Below, one piece after another: positions 16,829 through 25,767 of a stretch of DNA of 40,224 nucleotides. Position 1 is the stretch's first letter. Each line of letters begins with the position of its first letter. The translations under genes and the position numbers were made by a program. The stretch comes from Planctomycetota bacterium (GTDB lineage: Bacteria > Planctomycetota > Phycisphaerae > Sedimentisphaerales > Anaerohalosphaeraceae): positions 1-40,224 of the forward strand of contig DUZQ01000019.1 of assembly GCA_013349435.1 (NCBI GenBank), given 5' to 3'. The notes below the pieces were generated by a model that saw nothing but the letters and a program-made list of their open reading frames with translations, was not told where the DNA came from and made no database searches.

Positions 16829-17750
16829 AAACCACCTCCCGCCCGTTAAACACCGGCCCATCCTTACAGCACAGCTTGTACACTGTCTCGCCCTTTGTGC
16901 CCCCTTTACATTCCACAGCACAACTCTGGCAAAGACCTATCCCACAGGCCATCATCCGCTCCATACTTACCTGGCAGTCTATACCATACTTTTCCGACAG
17001 CCTTGCCACCTCGGCTAACATCGGCTCCGGCCCACAACTGAATACGATAATATCTTCCGGAGGTATCTTGCTTTCATCGAGCCACTTTTCCATATATTGT
17101 GTAACAAGCCCGCAAAACCCGGCGGAGCCGTCGTCGGTGGCAATATGCAGCCGGGTACCTGCCCCTGAAAATTCCGGAATAACGGGTGATTCACTTTTTG
17201 GCCCCTCCACAGTGAAAGGCAAATCATCGAGTGATTTAGCGCCGGCAAAGGCAAAAAGCCGCATTTTTGGCTTATTTGCCCTTATGAAGGTCGCAAGGTG
17301 CCTCAGAGGCGGTGCTCCCATCCCGCCGGCTACAAGCAGGGCATACTTTTTTCCCGGTGGTATTGAAAAGCCATTCCCTAAAGGCCCAATAATGCTTATC
17401 TTATCTCCTTTTGACAGGGTAGTTATACGCAGGGTAGCGGGACCTAAAACGCAATATAGTACTTCGACTTGGACGCAATTTGGTCTATCAACCGTTACAT
17501 CGCAGAAACTGAATGGCCTGCGAAGAAGAATCTGCCTCTGAGCACTATCCGCAAGGTCGCTCGATATACGTTCCGGATTCGGTAAAGCGGCCTCCGAAAG
17601 GCTTATCTGAACAAACTGGCCCGGCATTACCTGCAAAAAACGCCCGGCTGCTTCGCCTGTAAACTGAATAGTCAATCGCCCAAACCGTTTTTTTAACGCC
17701 TTGTTACCGATGACAGTTGCAACAGAAGCCTTTTTGCCTGAATTGACCAT
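16815..17750 (-). CDS. pyrK: Dihydroorotate dehydrogenase electron-transfer subunit
   Basis: This 311-residue iron-sulfur flavoprotein passes electrons from PyrD to NAD+. It has an N-terminal FAD-binding barrel (around 'LLRRPFSF'), an NAD-binding domain with 'YALLVAGGMGAPPLRHLA' and 'VFSCGPEPMLAEVARL', and a C-terminal 2Fe-2S site 'MACGIGLCQSCAVECKGG' with a further cysteine in 'YKLCCKDGPVF'. It is longer than typical PyrK (about 250-260 aa) because of insertions in the barrel. It overlaps pyrD and is translated first. Confidence 0.93.
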   Translation of the reverse strand: MVNSGKKASVATVIGNKALKKRFGRLTIQFTGEAAGRFLQVMPGQFVQISLSEAALPNPERISSDLADSAQRQILLRRPFSFCDVTVDRPNCVQVEVLYCVLGPATLRITTLSKGDKISIIGPLGNGFSIPPGKKYALLVAGGMGAPPLRHLATFIRANKPKMRLFAFAGAKSLDDLPFTVEGPKSESPVIPEFSGAGTRLHIATDDGSAGFCGLVTQYMEKWLDESKIPPEDIIVFSCGPEPMLAEVARLSEKYGIDCQVSMERMMACGIGLCQSCAVECKGGTKGETVYKLCCKDGPVFNGREVVFESR

Positions 17751-17798
17751 AAAAATGCAAATCCCTGTCTTAAATAGAGTTATGGTTCAAAAGCCCAT

Positions 17799-17840
17799 AA
17801 AAAAGCTTCCGGAACATTCATCCACATATATTCCGGAAGC
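17799..17840 (-). terminator. Intrinsic terminator on the minus strand
   Basis: On the minus strand a perfect 10-bp stem GCTTCCGGAA/TTCCGGAAGC (17831-17840 with 17805-17814) encloses a 16-base loop. It is followed immediately by six T residues (17804-17799). It lies downstream of larC and just before the pyrK start, so it most likely ends the larC transcript and insulates pyrKD. Confidence 0.8.
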
Positions 17841-18023
17841 ATACCACGGCAAAGAAGAAAGCCGCCATATTCTATATTTTGTTATCGGACCTCTCATTAA
17901 GGACCAAACCACTTTCACTACTATAGCAATCGGCTTATCTTTTGTCAATAACGGCAAGAAAATTAACAAAATAAATTTGTTTTGTCATAACACCTTTACC
18001 AAAAGGCACTTATGACATCATAA

Positions 18024-19208
18024 TTATTTTGAAATGTTTCGCCCAAATGAATTCATCACAGCTCGTTGTATTTTACCTATTGCGACCTTGTGGTGCTTTG
18101 CCGCCGCTGCGCAGTCGGCATACTCTGGCTTAGCGCTTACCAATCTGCCTTTGGCCCTTGCAGTTTTGACTCTTATTTCGCCGTATTCTGTCTGGACGGT
18201 AACCATTTCTCGCGCAAGTTTAATCCTTTGCACAATCTGTTTGCGAATACCAAGGGTCAGACCTTCCTCAAAGATAATCCATTCCATTCTGCCGCTGTCG
18301 GCAGGTCGGCATATTACCGATAATTTAACAGCGGGCCGGTTGTTTTTCATCCCGATGCCGGTGGTGAACACATCGAGTGCACCTTCTTCAATGAGTTTTT
18401 TAAATGCAAACCCTATTCGCTCACTGGTTGCATCATCAATATTCGTTTCCAACAAACACACGCAATCAATATCCGCCCTGCCGGGGCCAGCGGTCTCTCC
18501 TATCATCAGCCGCAGCACATTCGCAAACTCATCCGACTCCAGCATACCTGCACCATAACCGATAGACTGAACCTTCATATCCGGCAGGACGCCGAATTCA
18601 TCTACGAAATTCGCCAAAATCGCGGCCCCGGTCGGTGTGAGAAGTTCTTTATTGTCGGGGCCGCCTTTTATCGGGATTTTTGCTTCTTTTACCAGTTCAG
18701 CGGTCGCAGGAGCGGGCACGGGCACCAGGCCGTGGTCGATTTTAACTACCCCCCCGCCGACCGATACACAGGATGAGTAAACTTTTTCTATGCCGAGTGC
18801 CTCCAGCCCGATACACGCGCTGACTATATCAACGACAGAATCGACAGCTCCAATTTCATGAAAATGAACCTCGTCGGCACCTTTGCCGTGAATCCTGCCC
18901 TCCACCTGCGCAAGGTTCTCGAATATCTTTATCGCGCGCTGCTTGGCCCGGTCGTTTACTCTGCTGTTTTTTATAAGCCTGGTGATATCTGTAAGGTGCC
19001 GCAGGTGCCGGTCGGTGCTAATCGGCTGAAAAAGAACCGCACTTATCCCACATCGCTTCGTCCGGGATACTTTTATATGCAGGCCTTCTATACCCAGGGA
19101 AGCAAGCTGACCGGCAAGAAACGCTTCATCTAAGCCGGCATCTAACATTGCCGCCGATATCATGTCGCCAGCCGCTCCCGCGAAGCAGTCAAAATACGCT
19201 GTTTTCAT
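18024..19208 (-). CDS. larC: Nickel-pincer cofactor biosynthesis protein LarC (DUF111)
   Basis: This 394-residue protein matches LarC over its whole length: 'YFDCFAGAAGDMISAAMLDAG' style start, 'EVHFHEIGAVDSVVDIVSA', 'DHGLVPVPAPATAELVKEA', 'ELLTPTGAAILANF' and 'ETNIDDATSERIGFA'. LarC inserts nickel into the pyridinium-dithiocarboxylate mononucleotide in a CTP-dependent step of lactate-racemase cofactor synthesis. In some lactobacilli it is made by ribosomal frameshifting, but here it is one uninterrupted frame. LarB, LarE and LarA are not in the window. AAGGA precedes the ATG. Confidence 0.92.
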   Translation of the reverse strand: MKTAYFDCFAGAAGDMISAAMLDAGLDEAFLAGQLASLGIEGLHIKVSRTKRCGISAVLFQPISTDRHLRHLTDITRLIKNSRVNDRAKQRAIKIFENLAQVEGRIHGKGADEVHFHEIGAVDSVVDIVSACIGLEALGIEKVYSSCVSVGGGVVKIDHGLVPVPAPATAELVKEAKIPIKGGPDNKELLTPTGAAILANFVDEFGVLPDMKVQSIGYGAGMLESDEFANVLRLMIGETAGPGRADIDCVCLLETNIDDATSERIGFAFKKLIEEGALDVFTTGIGMKNNRPAVKLSVICRPADSGRMEWIIFEEGLTLGIRKQIVQRIKLAREMVTVQTEYGEIRVKTARAKGRLVSAKPEYADCAAAAKHHKVAIGKIQRAVMNSFGRNISK

Positions 19209-19399
19209 AACTATCCTTCAATAAATAACAGAGAGAAAGGATTTGATTTTACCTCTGTTTGTAAAGCTTTTAATAGCCCGATTTTACAGCGTAATCCGAC
19301 TGTTGGCAAGGATTGAAATATTAGCTGCGGGTGATTTTTATACAACGGCAAATGTAGGGTGCGATTGGCGTTTAATGCAGACGTTGAATGACACCGGTT

Positions 19400-20482
19400 T
19401 TATGATTTCGATTGTCCGGTCGTCTCGTAAAGGGGTAACAGCGCTCGCATAAGGTCGGCGACGGTAACGATTCCGAGTATTCTGCGCTGCGGTCCAAGAA
19501 CCGGCAAACAGCTTATCTTCATGCTGTACAGCGTCTTTGCCGCCTCACAAATTCGGCAATCCGCTGACGCGCTGATGACCTGACGTGTCATAAACTCTGT
19601 AACGCCCAGGAGAAGCTGAGGGGTATCATCGTCAGCCCTGAAGAGATGGTCGCGGAATTTCGTCGATTGCAAAGGCGGGCGTCTTCCGGCGAACGGCAGT
19701 TGCCTGAGAATATCCCTGTCGGAAATGATTCCCGCCAGCCTTGCGTTTTCATCGATGACCGGCAGGTGTCTGAATTCGCCTTTCTTCATCGCATCAATCG
19801 CATCAGACAACGTACGCATCGATTCTACGCAAACAACTTCACGGGTCATAACATCACCGAGGTTTTGAAAAAACCATGAAAACAAAGTCGATTCGTCAGC
19901 GGCGTCAAAAGGAGCAGGGGGTTTCGTCCGGCTTTGTTCCTTAAGTTCGGGGTAGAGTGCTTCTATCGCGGTATCAATCCTGCTGAAGAGCTTCAGAATA
20001 TCTGTGGTCGTGATAACACCGACGATTCTGCCATCGGACAGGACGGGAATCATGTCGATGTGATTTTCGACCATTATCCTTATCACATCAGGTGCAGTCG
20101 TATCCGGTGAAGTGGACCAGGGATTTCTGGCAACTATCTGCTGCAGTAACTGCCTCATGGCCTTTGGATTTATGTTTTCATCGTCGCTGTCGGTAACACG
20201 TTTGGGCCTTAATCTCAACACATCCCTTTCTGAAACAACACCGATGAAACAGGGCTTTTTGCTATGTTCGCCGGGAAGATCAATCACCGGTGCGTGCCGG
20301 ACTTTATGAGCGTTCATAAAGTTGAGAAAGGCCTTTGTGGTGTGGTCGAGTGTAAGTGTTTTAACGTTTTTATTCATGATGTCGCCGGCAGTGCGTACAG
20401 GCCGAAATTTGACCTTTTTGTCGGCGCAAATCCGCTCAATAAAATCGACCGGGACAAATTGTTCAGTAGTTATTTTCACCAC
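19400..20482 (-). CDS. Protein with four CBS domains
   Basis: This 360-residue soluble protein is built from two CBS-pair (Bateman) modules. CBS units start near 'DIMNKNVKTLTL', 'ARNPWSTSPDTTAPDVI', 'DVMTREVVCVESMRTLSD' and 'EFMTRQVISASADCRI', each ending in the usual 'GIVTTxDIL'-like strand (for example 'GVITTTDILKLF', 'GIISDRDILRQL'). CBS pairs bind adenine nucleotides and act as energy or ligand sensors. No effector domain is attached. The start is a GTG at 20482 with a weak ribosome binding site. It follows the EF-G-like gene by 39 bp, so the two are probably co-transcribed. Confidence 0.85.
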   Translation of the reverse strand: MVKITTEQFVPVDFIERICADKKVKFRPVRTAGDIMNKNVKTLTLDHTTKAFLNFMNAHKVRHAPVIDLPGEHSKKPCFIGVVSERDVLRLRPKRVTDSDDENINPKAMRQLLQQIVARNPWSTSPDTTAPDVIRIMVENHIDMIPVLSDGRIVGVITTTDILKLFSRIDTAIEALYPELKEQSRTKPPAPFDAADESTLFSWFFQNLGDVMTREVVCVESMRTLSDAIDAMKKGEFRHLPVIDENARLAGIISDRDILRQLPFAGRRPPLQSTKFRDHLFRADDDTPQLLLGVTEFMTRQVISASADCRICEAAKTLYSMKISCLPVLGPQRRILGIVTVADLMRALLPLYETTGQSKS

Positions 20483-20521
20483 CCGGCTTATCGGCCAAAA
20501 AGGGCGATGTGTTTAGTCACT

Positions 20522-22543
20522 TCAACTTTTTTTTGCATACTGGGCAATAACCTGCTGCTGGATGTTGGGAGGCACAGCTTCGTAGTGGCTAAGCTCCATC
20601 GAATAGCTGCCCTGCCCGCCTGTAACGCTTTTTAGCTGGCTGTTGTACTGAGCGACTTCGGCCAGCGGCACCTGTGCCTTTACAATGACCATATTTCCGG
20701 CGAGCATTTCCTGGCCGGAGATTCTTCCCCGGCGAGAGGCTAAATCGCCCGTGATGTCGCCCATGTTATCAGCGGGAATTGTGATTTCGATATTTACAAT
20801 CGGCTCCAGAAGGACGGGCTTTGCCTTGCTTAAGCCGTCGGAAAAAGCACCCTTGCCTGCTGCCCGGAACGCGACCTCTTTTGAATCGACCGGGTGATGC
20901 TTTCCGTCGTACACGGAGACCTTTATGTCCTGCATGGGAAATCCTGCGACCACACCGGCGGCCATTACATCTTTTATGCCCTTTACCACCGCCGGCTCGT
21001 ACTGGCCCGGAATAGAACCTCCGAATATGTCCCAACTGAACTGCAGCGACGGGTCGGAATCTCTCTCGGCAGGCTCGACACGCAGGAACACCTCACCGAA
21101 CTGTCCTGCGCCGCCGGTCTGTTTTTTATGACGATAATGTCCCTCGGCTTTAGCCGTAATGGTCTCGCGGTAAGGTATTTTTGGGGGTTTTGTATTGACG
21201 GATATTTTGAATCGTTTTTCCATCTTAGAGAGCATAACCCTCAGATGCAGGTCGCCGAGTCCGCTGATAACCAGTTCATTTGTCTGCGAATCCCTGGTAA
21301 TCTTAAAGCACAGGTCTTCTTCACACAGTCTGTCAAGAGCGCCGCTGAGTCTGCCTTCGTCTCCCCTTGAGGCAGGCTCAAGTGCCAGCGAGAACATCGG
21401 TTTTGGAATCGCCGGCATTTCAAACGCTCCGGTCATTCGTCCGTCATGTACCAAATCGCCGACTTTAAGGGCTTCCACTTTGGCCAGAGTGACCAGATCA
21501 CCGGCCGAGACCGAATCTACCTCCTCGGTTTCGCCGCCCTGCATCCGCATCGGGTGACCGGGACGAACGGGCCTTTTGTCATCGTTTATCAGCAGGCTGG
21601 TTGAAGAGGTCAGCTTACCGCTGAATATCCGAATCGAAGCGTACTTCATATTCGACCGCTGGTCGTAGCCGACACGAAAGACCAGTCCCGCCAGAGGACC
21701 TTTGGGGTCGGCCTTGATTTCGGTTGTCTTGTCGCCGTCTTTCAATACCGCCGGTGGTGCCTGTGTTGGTGAAGGAACACATTGCACAATCAAATCGAGC
21801 AGCTCGCTGATTCCGGTCTCGCTGCGAGAGTCAACGAATACAATCGGTACAATTGTTCCTGCCACAATGGCCTTGACAAAGACATCAGCTATTTTCCGGT
21901 CCGGTATTTCCTGGCCCCCAAGGTAGCTTTCCATCAGTTCATCGTCGGCCTCAATGATGCTCTCTATAAGTTCGGTGTGAGCCTGTGCCACATCCATCAC
22001 CTTTGATTCACCGCTGTCATTTGCCGCACAATTTATAACGGAAGCCTTGTCGGTCGAGGGCAGATTTGCACACCTGCACTGCGGGCCGAAGGTGTCCTGG
22101 ATGTTCTTAATCAGGCGCGCAAGGTCGATGTTTTCAGCGTCCATTTTGGTGACGACAATTATTCTTGCTTTTTTTGCTGTGGTTGCAGCGGCGAAGAGCT
22201 TGCGCGTATTCACTTCAATACCCGCCGAAGCACTTAACACGACAAGGGCGGCTTCGGCCGCCGGTATCGACTGCAAAGCCGCTCCTACGAAATCGGGATA
22301 GCCCGGCGTATCTATTATGTTTATGAGCTTTTCTTTATGTTTGGTGTGCAGCAGCGACGAGTGGATTGAATGCTCACGCTGCTTTTCCTCATCGTCGAAA
22401 TCGCTCACAGTCGATTTGTCCTCGATGGTTCCGGGACGGTTTATCAGACCAGTTTTGTGTAGTATGGCCTCAGCGAGCGCGGTCTTTCCACTGCTGCCGT
22501 GGCCGAGCAGTACAATATTCCGTATGTTGTTGACATCAATCAC
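20522..22543 (-). CDS. Elongation factor G-like GTPase (EF-G paralogue)
   Basis: This 673-residue translational GTPase has the EF-G domain order. The G domain shows G1 'GHGSSGKT' (14-21), G3 'DTPGYPDF' (78-85) and G4 'TKMD' (132-135). Domain II and III strands follow, then 'RYxxTITAKAEGHYRHKKQTGGAGQFGEV' with the domain IV start, and the C-terminal 'EPIVNIEITIPADNMGDITGDLASRRGRI' domain V. The G1 loop and the T in place of N in NKxD differ from canonical EF-G (AHIDAGKTT, NKxD). This marks it as the paralogous EF-G-like group, whose role in translation or ribosome rescue is unsettled. The start is GTG with GGAG 10 bases upstream. Confidence 0.88.
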   Translation of the reverse strand: MIDVNNIRNIVLLGHGSSGKTALAEAILHKTGLINRPGTIEDKSTVSDFDDEEKQREHSIHSSLLHTKHKEKLINIIDTPGYPDFVGAALQSIPAAEAALVVLSASAGIEVNTRKLFAAATTAKKARIIVVTKMDAENIDLARLIKNIQDTFGPQCRCANLPSTDKASVINCAANDSGESKVMDVAQAHTELIESIIEADDELMESYLGGQEIPDRKIADVFVKAIVAGTIVPIVFVDSRSETGISELLDLIVQCVPSPTQAPPAVLKDGDKTTEIKADPKGPLAGLVFRVGYDQRSNMKYASIRIFSGKLTSSTSLLINDDKRPVRPGHPMRMQGGETEEVDSVSAGDLVTLAKVEALKVGDLVHDGRMTGAFEMPAIPKPMFSLALEPASRGDEGRLSGALDRLCEEDLCFKITRDSQTNELVISGLGDLHLRVMLSKMEKRFKISVNTKPPKIPYRETITAKAEGHYRHKKQTGGAGQFGEVFLRVEPAERDSDPSLQFSWDIFGGSIPGQYEPAVVKGIKDVMAAGVVAGFPMQDIKVSVYDGKHHPVDSKEVAFRAAGKGAFSDGLSKAKPVLLEPIVNIEITIPADNMGDITGDLASRRGRISGQEMLAGNMVIVKAQVPLAEVAQYNSQLKSVTGGQGSYSMELSHYEAVPPNIQQQVIAQYAKKS

Positions 22544-22680
22544 TTATTCAATTCTCCTGAAAATAAAGCTATCCTGGACTTAACACTGGAAGTAGCAGAT
22601 TCTACAACAATAGTCGTTCAGGGACAAGTGTAAAAATCGGATGAAAGTAAAATTCGCCCTTTCGGCAAACAACGGCTTAT

Positions 22681-23682
22681 TCAGGGAAAACTTTGTTTGA
22701 CAGGTATCTTTTTGAGTTCTTCAGTCGTGGCGAGCAGTTGGAATTCCTCGATTTTTTCGGATGCGTTGATTTCATTTATCACCCGGCGGATTTGCCCGTC
22801 AGTTCGGGCGTGCATCATGGCATAAATGTTGTAGGGCCAGCCCAGGAAAGTCTTTCGTTCGTAGCAATGGCTTACAATTTTGAGGCCGGCGAGCTTTTGG
22901 CCTACATAATCGACTATATCGGATTTGACGCGGGCGCAGAACATTACATTTGCGGCGAAACCAAGCTTGTGATAATTCAAAACCGCAGCTATCGACCGGA
23001 TTACGCCTTTATCCGTCAGCGATTGTATCGTCTCAAGTGCCGTATCAATATCAACGGTGTCGGCAACAAGAAAATCAAAGGGTCGAGGAGAAATTTCAAG
23101 ATCTTTCTGCAACTTCGTCAGGATATCCTTTTCAAGTTCTGTAAGGTGTGCAGGAGCCGAGTCGAGATTTACTGTTTCATAAGTATCGGTCTGGATTTCG
23201 GGGACAGACAGATTTTCTTCGGCCAAATCGGCGTCGAAGCGGACGTGGAGTTTGAAAACCTTTGCAGCAGGCAATGAGTGAAACTCACAGCCGAGGCGAT
23301 GTGAAAGATTGGCCAGTAATTTTTCGATTTGTTCGTTATTGTCGGCTTGAAGAGTAAACCACAGATTATAATTATGGTCGCGGAGATAATTATGGGATAC
23401 GCCGGGCATTGCGTTAATCACGGCTGCGACGCCGACCAGGTCGTTAGCCGGAATATGCGCGGTTACCAGGGTTGCCACTTTACCCAGTGAGCGACAGTTT
23501 ACGGTTGCCCTGAAACGCCGAATGATACCGAAGGCTTTTAATTTCTGTAATTGTTCTATGACTGTCGCCTCGTCCGATTTGAGACGTTCAGCAATTGCAG
23601 CAAAAGGGTCGGCCCGTAAGGGTAAAGGTTCCTGGATGATATTGCACAGCTTTTTTTGGAATTTATTTAGTGCTATGGCCAC
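22681..23682 (-). CDS. Siroheme decarboxylase, AhbA-AhbB single-chain fusion
   Basis: This 333-residue protein contains two complete Lrp/AsnC-like siroheme decarboxylase units. Unit one (about 1-150) has a winged helix-turn-helix and the motif 'SHNYLRDHNYNLWF' (96-109). Unit two (about 180-333) has 'SHCYERKTFLGWPYN' (271-285). A linker of about 30 residues joins them. In sulfate reducers and archaea AhbA and AhbB are separate proteins that form a heterodimer. They remove the C12 and C18 acetate carboxyls of siroheme to give 12,18-didecarboxysiroheme. Its GTG start overlaps the end of ahbD by 10 bp, and it is the last gene of the operon. Confidence 0.9.
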   Translation of the reverse strand: MAIALNKFQKKLCNIIQEPLPLRADPFAAIAERLKSDEATVIEQLQKLKAFGIIRRFRATVNCRSLGKVATLVTAHIPANDLVGVAAVINAMPGVSHNYLRDHNYNLWFTLQADNNEQIEKLLANLSHRLGCEFHSLPAAKVFKLHVRFDADLAEENLSVPEIQTDTYETVNLDSAPAHLTELEKDILTKLQKDLEISPRPFDFLVADTVDIDTALETIQSLTDKGVIRSIAAVLNYHKLGFAANVMFCARVKSDIVDYVGQKLAGLKIVSHCYERKTFLGWPYNIYAMMHARTDGQIRRVINEINASEKIEEFQLLATTEELKKIPVKQSFP

Positions 23683-24719
23683 TTTTTTTTACCCTTTTTG
23701 GTGTTAAGTGTGAGTCTGCAAATCGGGTCCTGCTGCAAGTAATCACCGAGCATGGTATATGCCCTCGCCCGACAGCCCCTGCATACGGAAAGATATGCAC
23801 ACGCCGAGCACGCACCCTTGTATTTGGACAAATCTCGAAGGTCGTTTAAGAATTCTGAGTTCAACCAGATGTCGGCGAAATCGAAATTGTTTTCCACGAG
23901 GTTGCCGGCCGATATTTCGAGGAAACCGCAGGTTTGCACGTCGCCGCGGGTACTTATAAAGGCAAAATCCGTGGCGGCAAGACAGCCGGTTACCTTTTCG
24001 GCGCCTTCGATTTTCCTGCTTCGGCAAATTCGTGCGAACTGCGGGCCACAGGTAACACGCACCTCAATTTTGCTCTTCCGCTTGAGTTCGGCCAGGTCCG
24101 TCAGTAACTTTTCGTATTGGTCAGGAGCAAGTATCAGATCTCTTATCTTGTCGCCTCTGCCGGTCGGAACGAGTATGAACGGGTTGAAACAATAAGCACC
24201 CAATTTTTCGGCAAGGGTTGCAATTTCGCCGGCTTGGGTAATATTCAGATTCGTGAATGTCGTATTTATCTGAAAGCGTATGCCCGCGGCACGGATTTTT
24301 TCAATCGCGCTTAGGACGGTTTGAAAAGCGCCCGGTTTTTGTCTGAATGCATCGTGCGTTCCGGCTGTTGCTCCGTCTAATGAAAAGGAAATCGCCGTGA
24401 TGCCGGCCTTCTTCAATCCTGCTGCCGCGGTTTCTGTGATATGATAGCCGCAGGTAGCCATTACCATCCGCAGGCCGAGTCGGCGACCGTATTCAGTAAG
24501 GTCGTATATGTCGGTCCGCTCCATCGGCTCGCCGCCGGTCAGGATAATAACGCACTTATTGAAATCGGCGACGGATTTAAGGATTTTGCGGCACTGCCCG
24601 GTCGTAAGAAAATCGGTTTTGTCCTGTGAGGCCGTCGCGCGACAGTGCCTGCACGAAAGCGGGCATCGCTGCGTAACCTCAAAGGCTATGATGCGTGGTT
24701 TTATAATCTTGTTATTCAC
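23673..24719 (-). CDS. ahbD: Radical SAM heme b synthase AhbD
   Basis: This 348-residue radical SAM enzyme converts iron-coproporphyrin III to heme b by oxidative decarboxylation of two propionates. The SAM-cluster cysteines are C19, C23 and C26 in 'TQRCPLSCRHCRATA', and the SAM-binding 'TGGEP' is at 61-65. A SPASM-type C-terminus has cysteines at 246, 264, 304, 307, 313, 316 and 334, in 'CSACAYLSVCRGCRARAY' and 'DPIC'. The 'CRHCRA' signature and C-terminal pattern separate it from AhbC. The start is a GTG at 24719 without a clear ribosome binding site, 60 bp after hemB, so coupling here looks weaker than elsewhere in the operon. Confidence 0.88.
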   Translation of the reverse strand: MNNKIIKPRIIAFEVTQRCPLSCRHCRATASQDKTDFLTTGQCRKILKSVADFNKCVIILTGGEPMERTDIYDLTEYGRRLGLRMVMATCGYHITETAAAGLKKAGITAISFSLDGATAGTHDAFRQKPGAFQTVLSAIEKIRAAGIRFQINTTFTNLNITQAGEIATLAEKLGAYCFNPFILVPTGRGDKIRDLILAPDQYEKLLTDLAELKRKSKIEVRVTCGPQFARICRSRKIEGAEKVTGCLAATDFAFISTRGDVQTCGFLEISAGNLVENNFDFADIWLNSEFLNDLRDLSKYKGACSACAYLSVCRGCRARAYTMLGDYLQQDPICRLTLNTKKGKKKWP

Positions 24720-24779
24720 TGTTTTAGGCGTTAAAGGTGGTTTTTTAGCCCACCCTGCGAACCTCTTTATAATTCAGAT

Positions 24780-25754
24780 TTATTTTCGCAGCATTTTTGC
24801 GGCGGTCTTTGCAAAATACGTTATTATTATGTCGGCACCGGCCCTTTTGACAGAAAGCAGGGTTTCAAGAATAGCGCCTTGCCTGTCCATATAGCCGGCA
24901 TCGGCGGCGGCGTTTATGCACATAAATTCTCCGCTGACATTGTATGCGGCGATGGGCACGTCGAATCGCTGTTTCGCACGGCAGATAATATCCAGATACG
25001 GAAGCGCCGGTTTTACCATTACGATGTCGGCTCCTTCTTCTATATCCAGGGCAATCTCTGTCATTGCCTGACGCGGGTTGCCGAAGTCCATTTGGTATGT
25101 CTTGCGGTCGCCGAATGAAGGTGCGCTTTCGGCGGCGTCTCTGAAAGGACCATAGAAAGCGGAGGCATATTTGGCCGAATACGCCATGACAGCCACATCA
25201 ACAAAGCCCGCTGAATCCAGCGCTTCGCGGATTACCCCGACCCGGCCGTCCATCATATCCGAAGGAGCCACAATGTCGGCACCTGCGCGGGCGTGTGCAA
25301 CGGCTGTCTTGCCTAACAGTTCACAGGTTGAATCGTTATCGACTTTACCGTCCTTTATTACACCGCAGTGGCCGTGATTGGTGTATGCACAAAGACATAC
25401 GTCCGTGATTACCAACAGTTCCGGGGCGGTCTGTTTGATTTGCTTTATGGCTATTGCCACCGCGGAATTATCGCTCCATGCCTCCGAGCCGGTCGGGTCT
25501 TTTCTTTCGGGCAGGCCGAATAACAGTACCGCCGGTATTTGCAGAGAAGCAACCTCGGCGGCTTCGGCTCCAATAAGGTCCGCGGAGAAATGGAAGCAGC
25601 CGGACATCGACTCTATTGGCCGTTTCTCACCGGTGCCGGGGCAGGTAAAAAGCGGGTAAACAAAGTCTTCTGCGCTAAGCCTGGTGCCGCTTACCAGCCG
25701 CCGCATCGCCTCGCTTTGTCGAAGTCTTCTTAAACGTGTTCTTGGAAAAGCCAT
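24780..25754 (-). CDS. hemB: Porphobilinogen synthase (5-aminolevulinate dehydratase)
   Basis: This 324-residue enzyme condenses two 5-aminolevulinate molecules to porphobilinogen. The cysteine-type zinc site is intact in 'DVCLCAYTNHGHCG' (C120, C122, C130). The Schiff-base lysines are K195 in 'MAYSAKYAS' and K248 in 'MVKPALPYLD'. The ATG at 25754 is preferred because GGAG lies 7 bases before it. The ATG at 25760 is also in frame but lies directly against that GGAG. The gene is inserted between ahbC and ahbD in the operon. The 'DVCLC' motif predicts zinc dependence rather than the magnesium-only type. Confidence 0.95.
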   Translation of the reverse strand: MAFPRTRLRRLRQSEAMRRLVSGTRLSAEDFVYPLFTCPGTGEKRPIESMSGCFHFSADLIGAEAAEVASLQIPAVLLFGLPERKDPTGSEAWSDNSAVAIAIKQIKQTAPELLVITDVCLCAYTNHGHCGVIKDGKVDNDSTCELLGKTAVAHARAGADIVAPSDMMDGRVGVIREALDSAGFVDVAVMAYSAKYASAFYGPFRDAAESAPSFGDRKTYQMDFGNPRQAMTEIALDIEEGADIVMVKPALPYLDIICRAKQRFDVPIAAYNVSGEFMCINAAADAGYMDRQGAILETLLSVKRAGADIIITYFAKTAAKMLRK

Positions 25755-25767
25755 AGCCATTCTCCAA

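Noticed and set aside
16876-17541. 221-aa plus-strand frame over pyrK
   Set aside because: It is the antisense shadow of pyrK. The opposite strand carries intact flavoprotein and iron-sulfur motifs.
18034-18558. 174-aa plus-strand frame over larC
   Set aside because: It is antisense to a gene with LarC motifs throughout and shows only low-complexity serine-rich sequence.
22693-23277. 194-aa plus-strand frame over the AhbA-AhbB gene
   Set aside because: It is the antisense shadow of a clearly conserved gene and has no recognisable motif.
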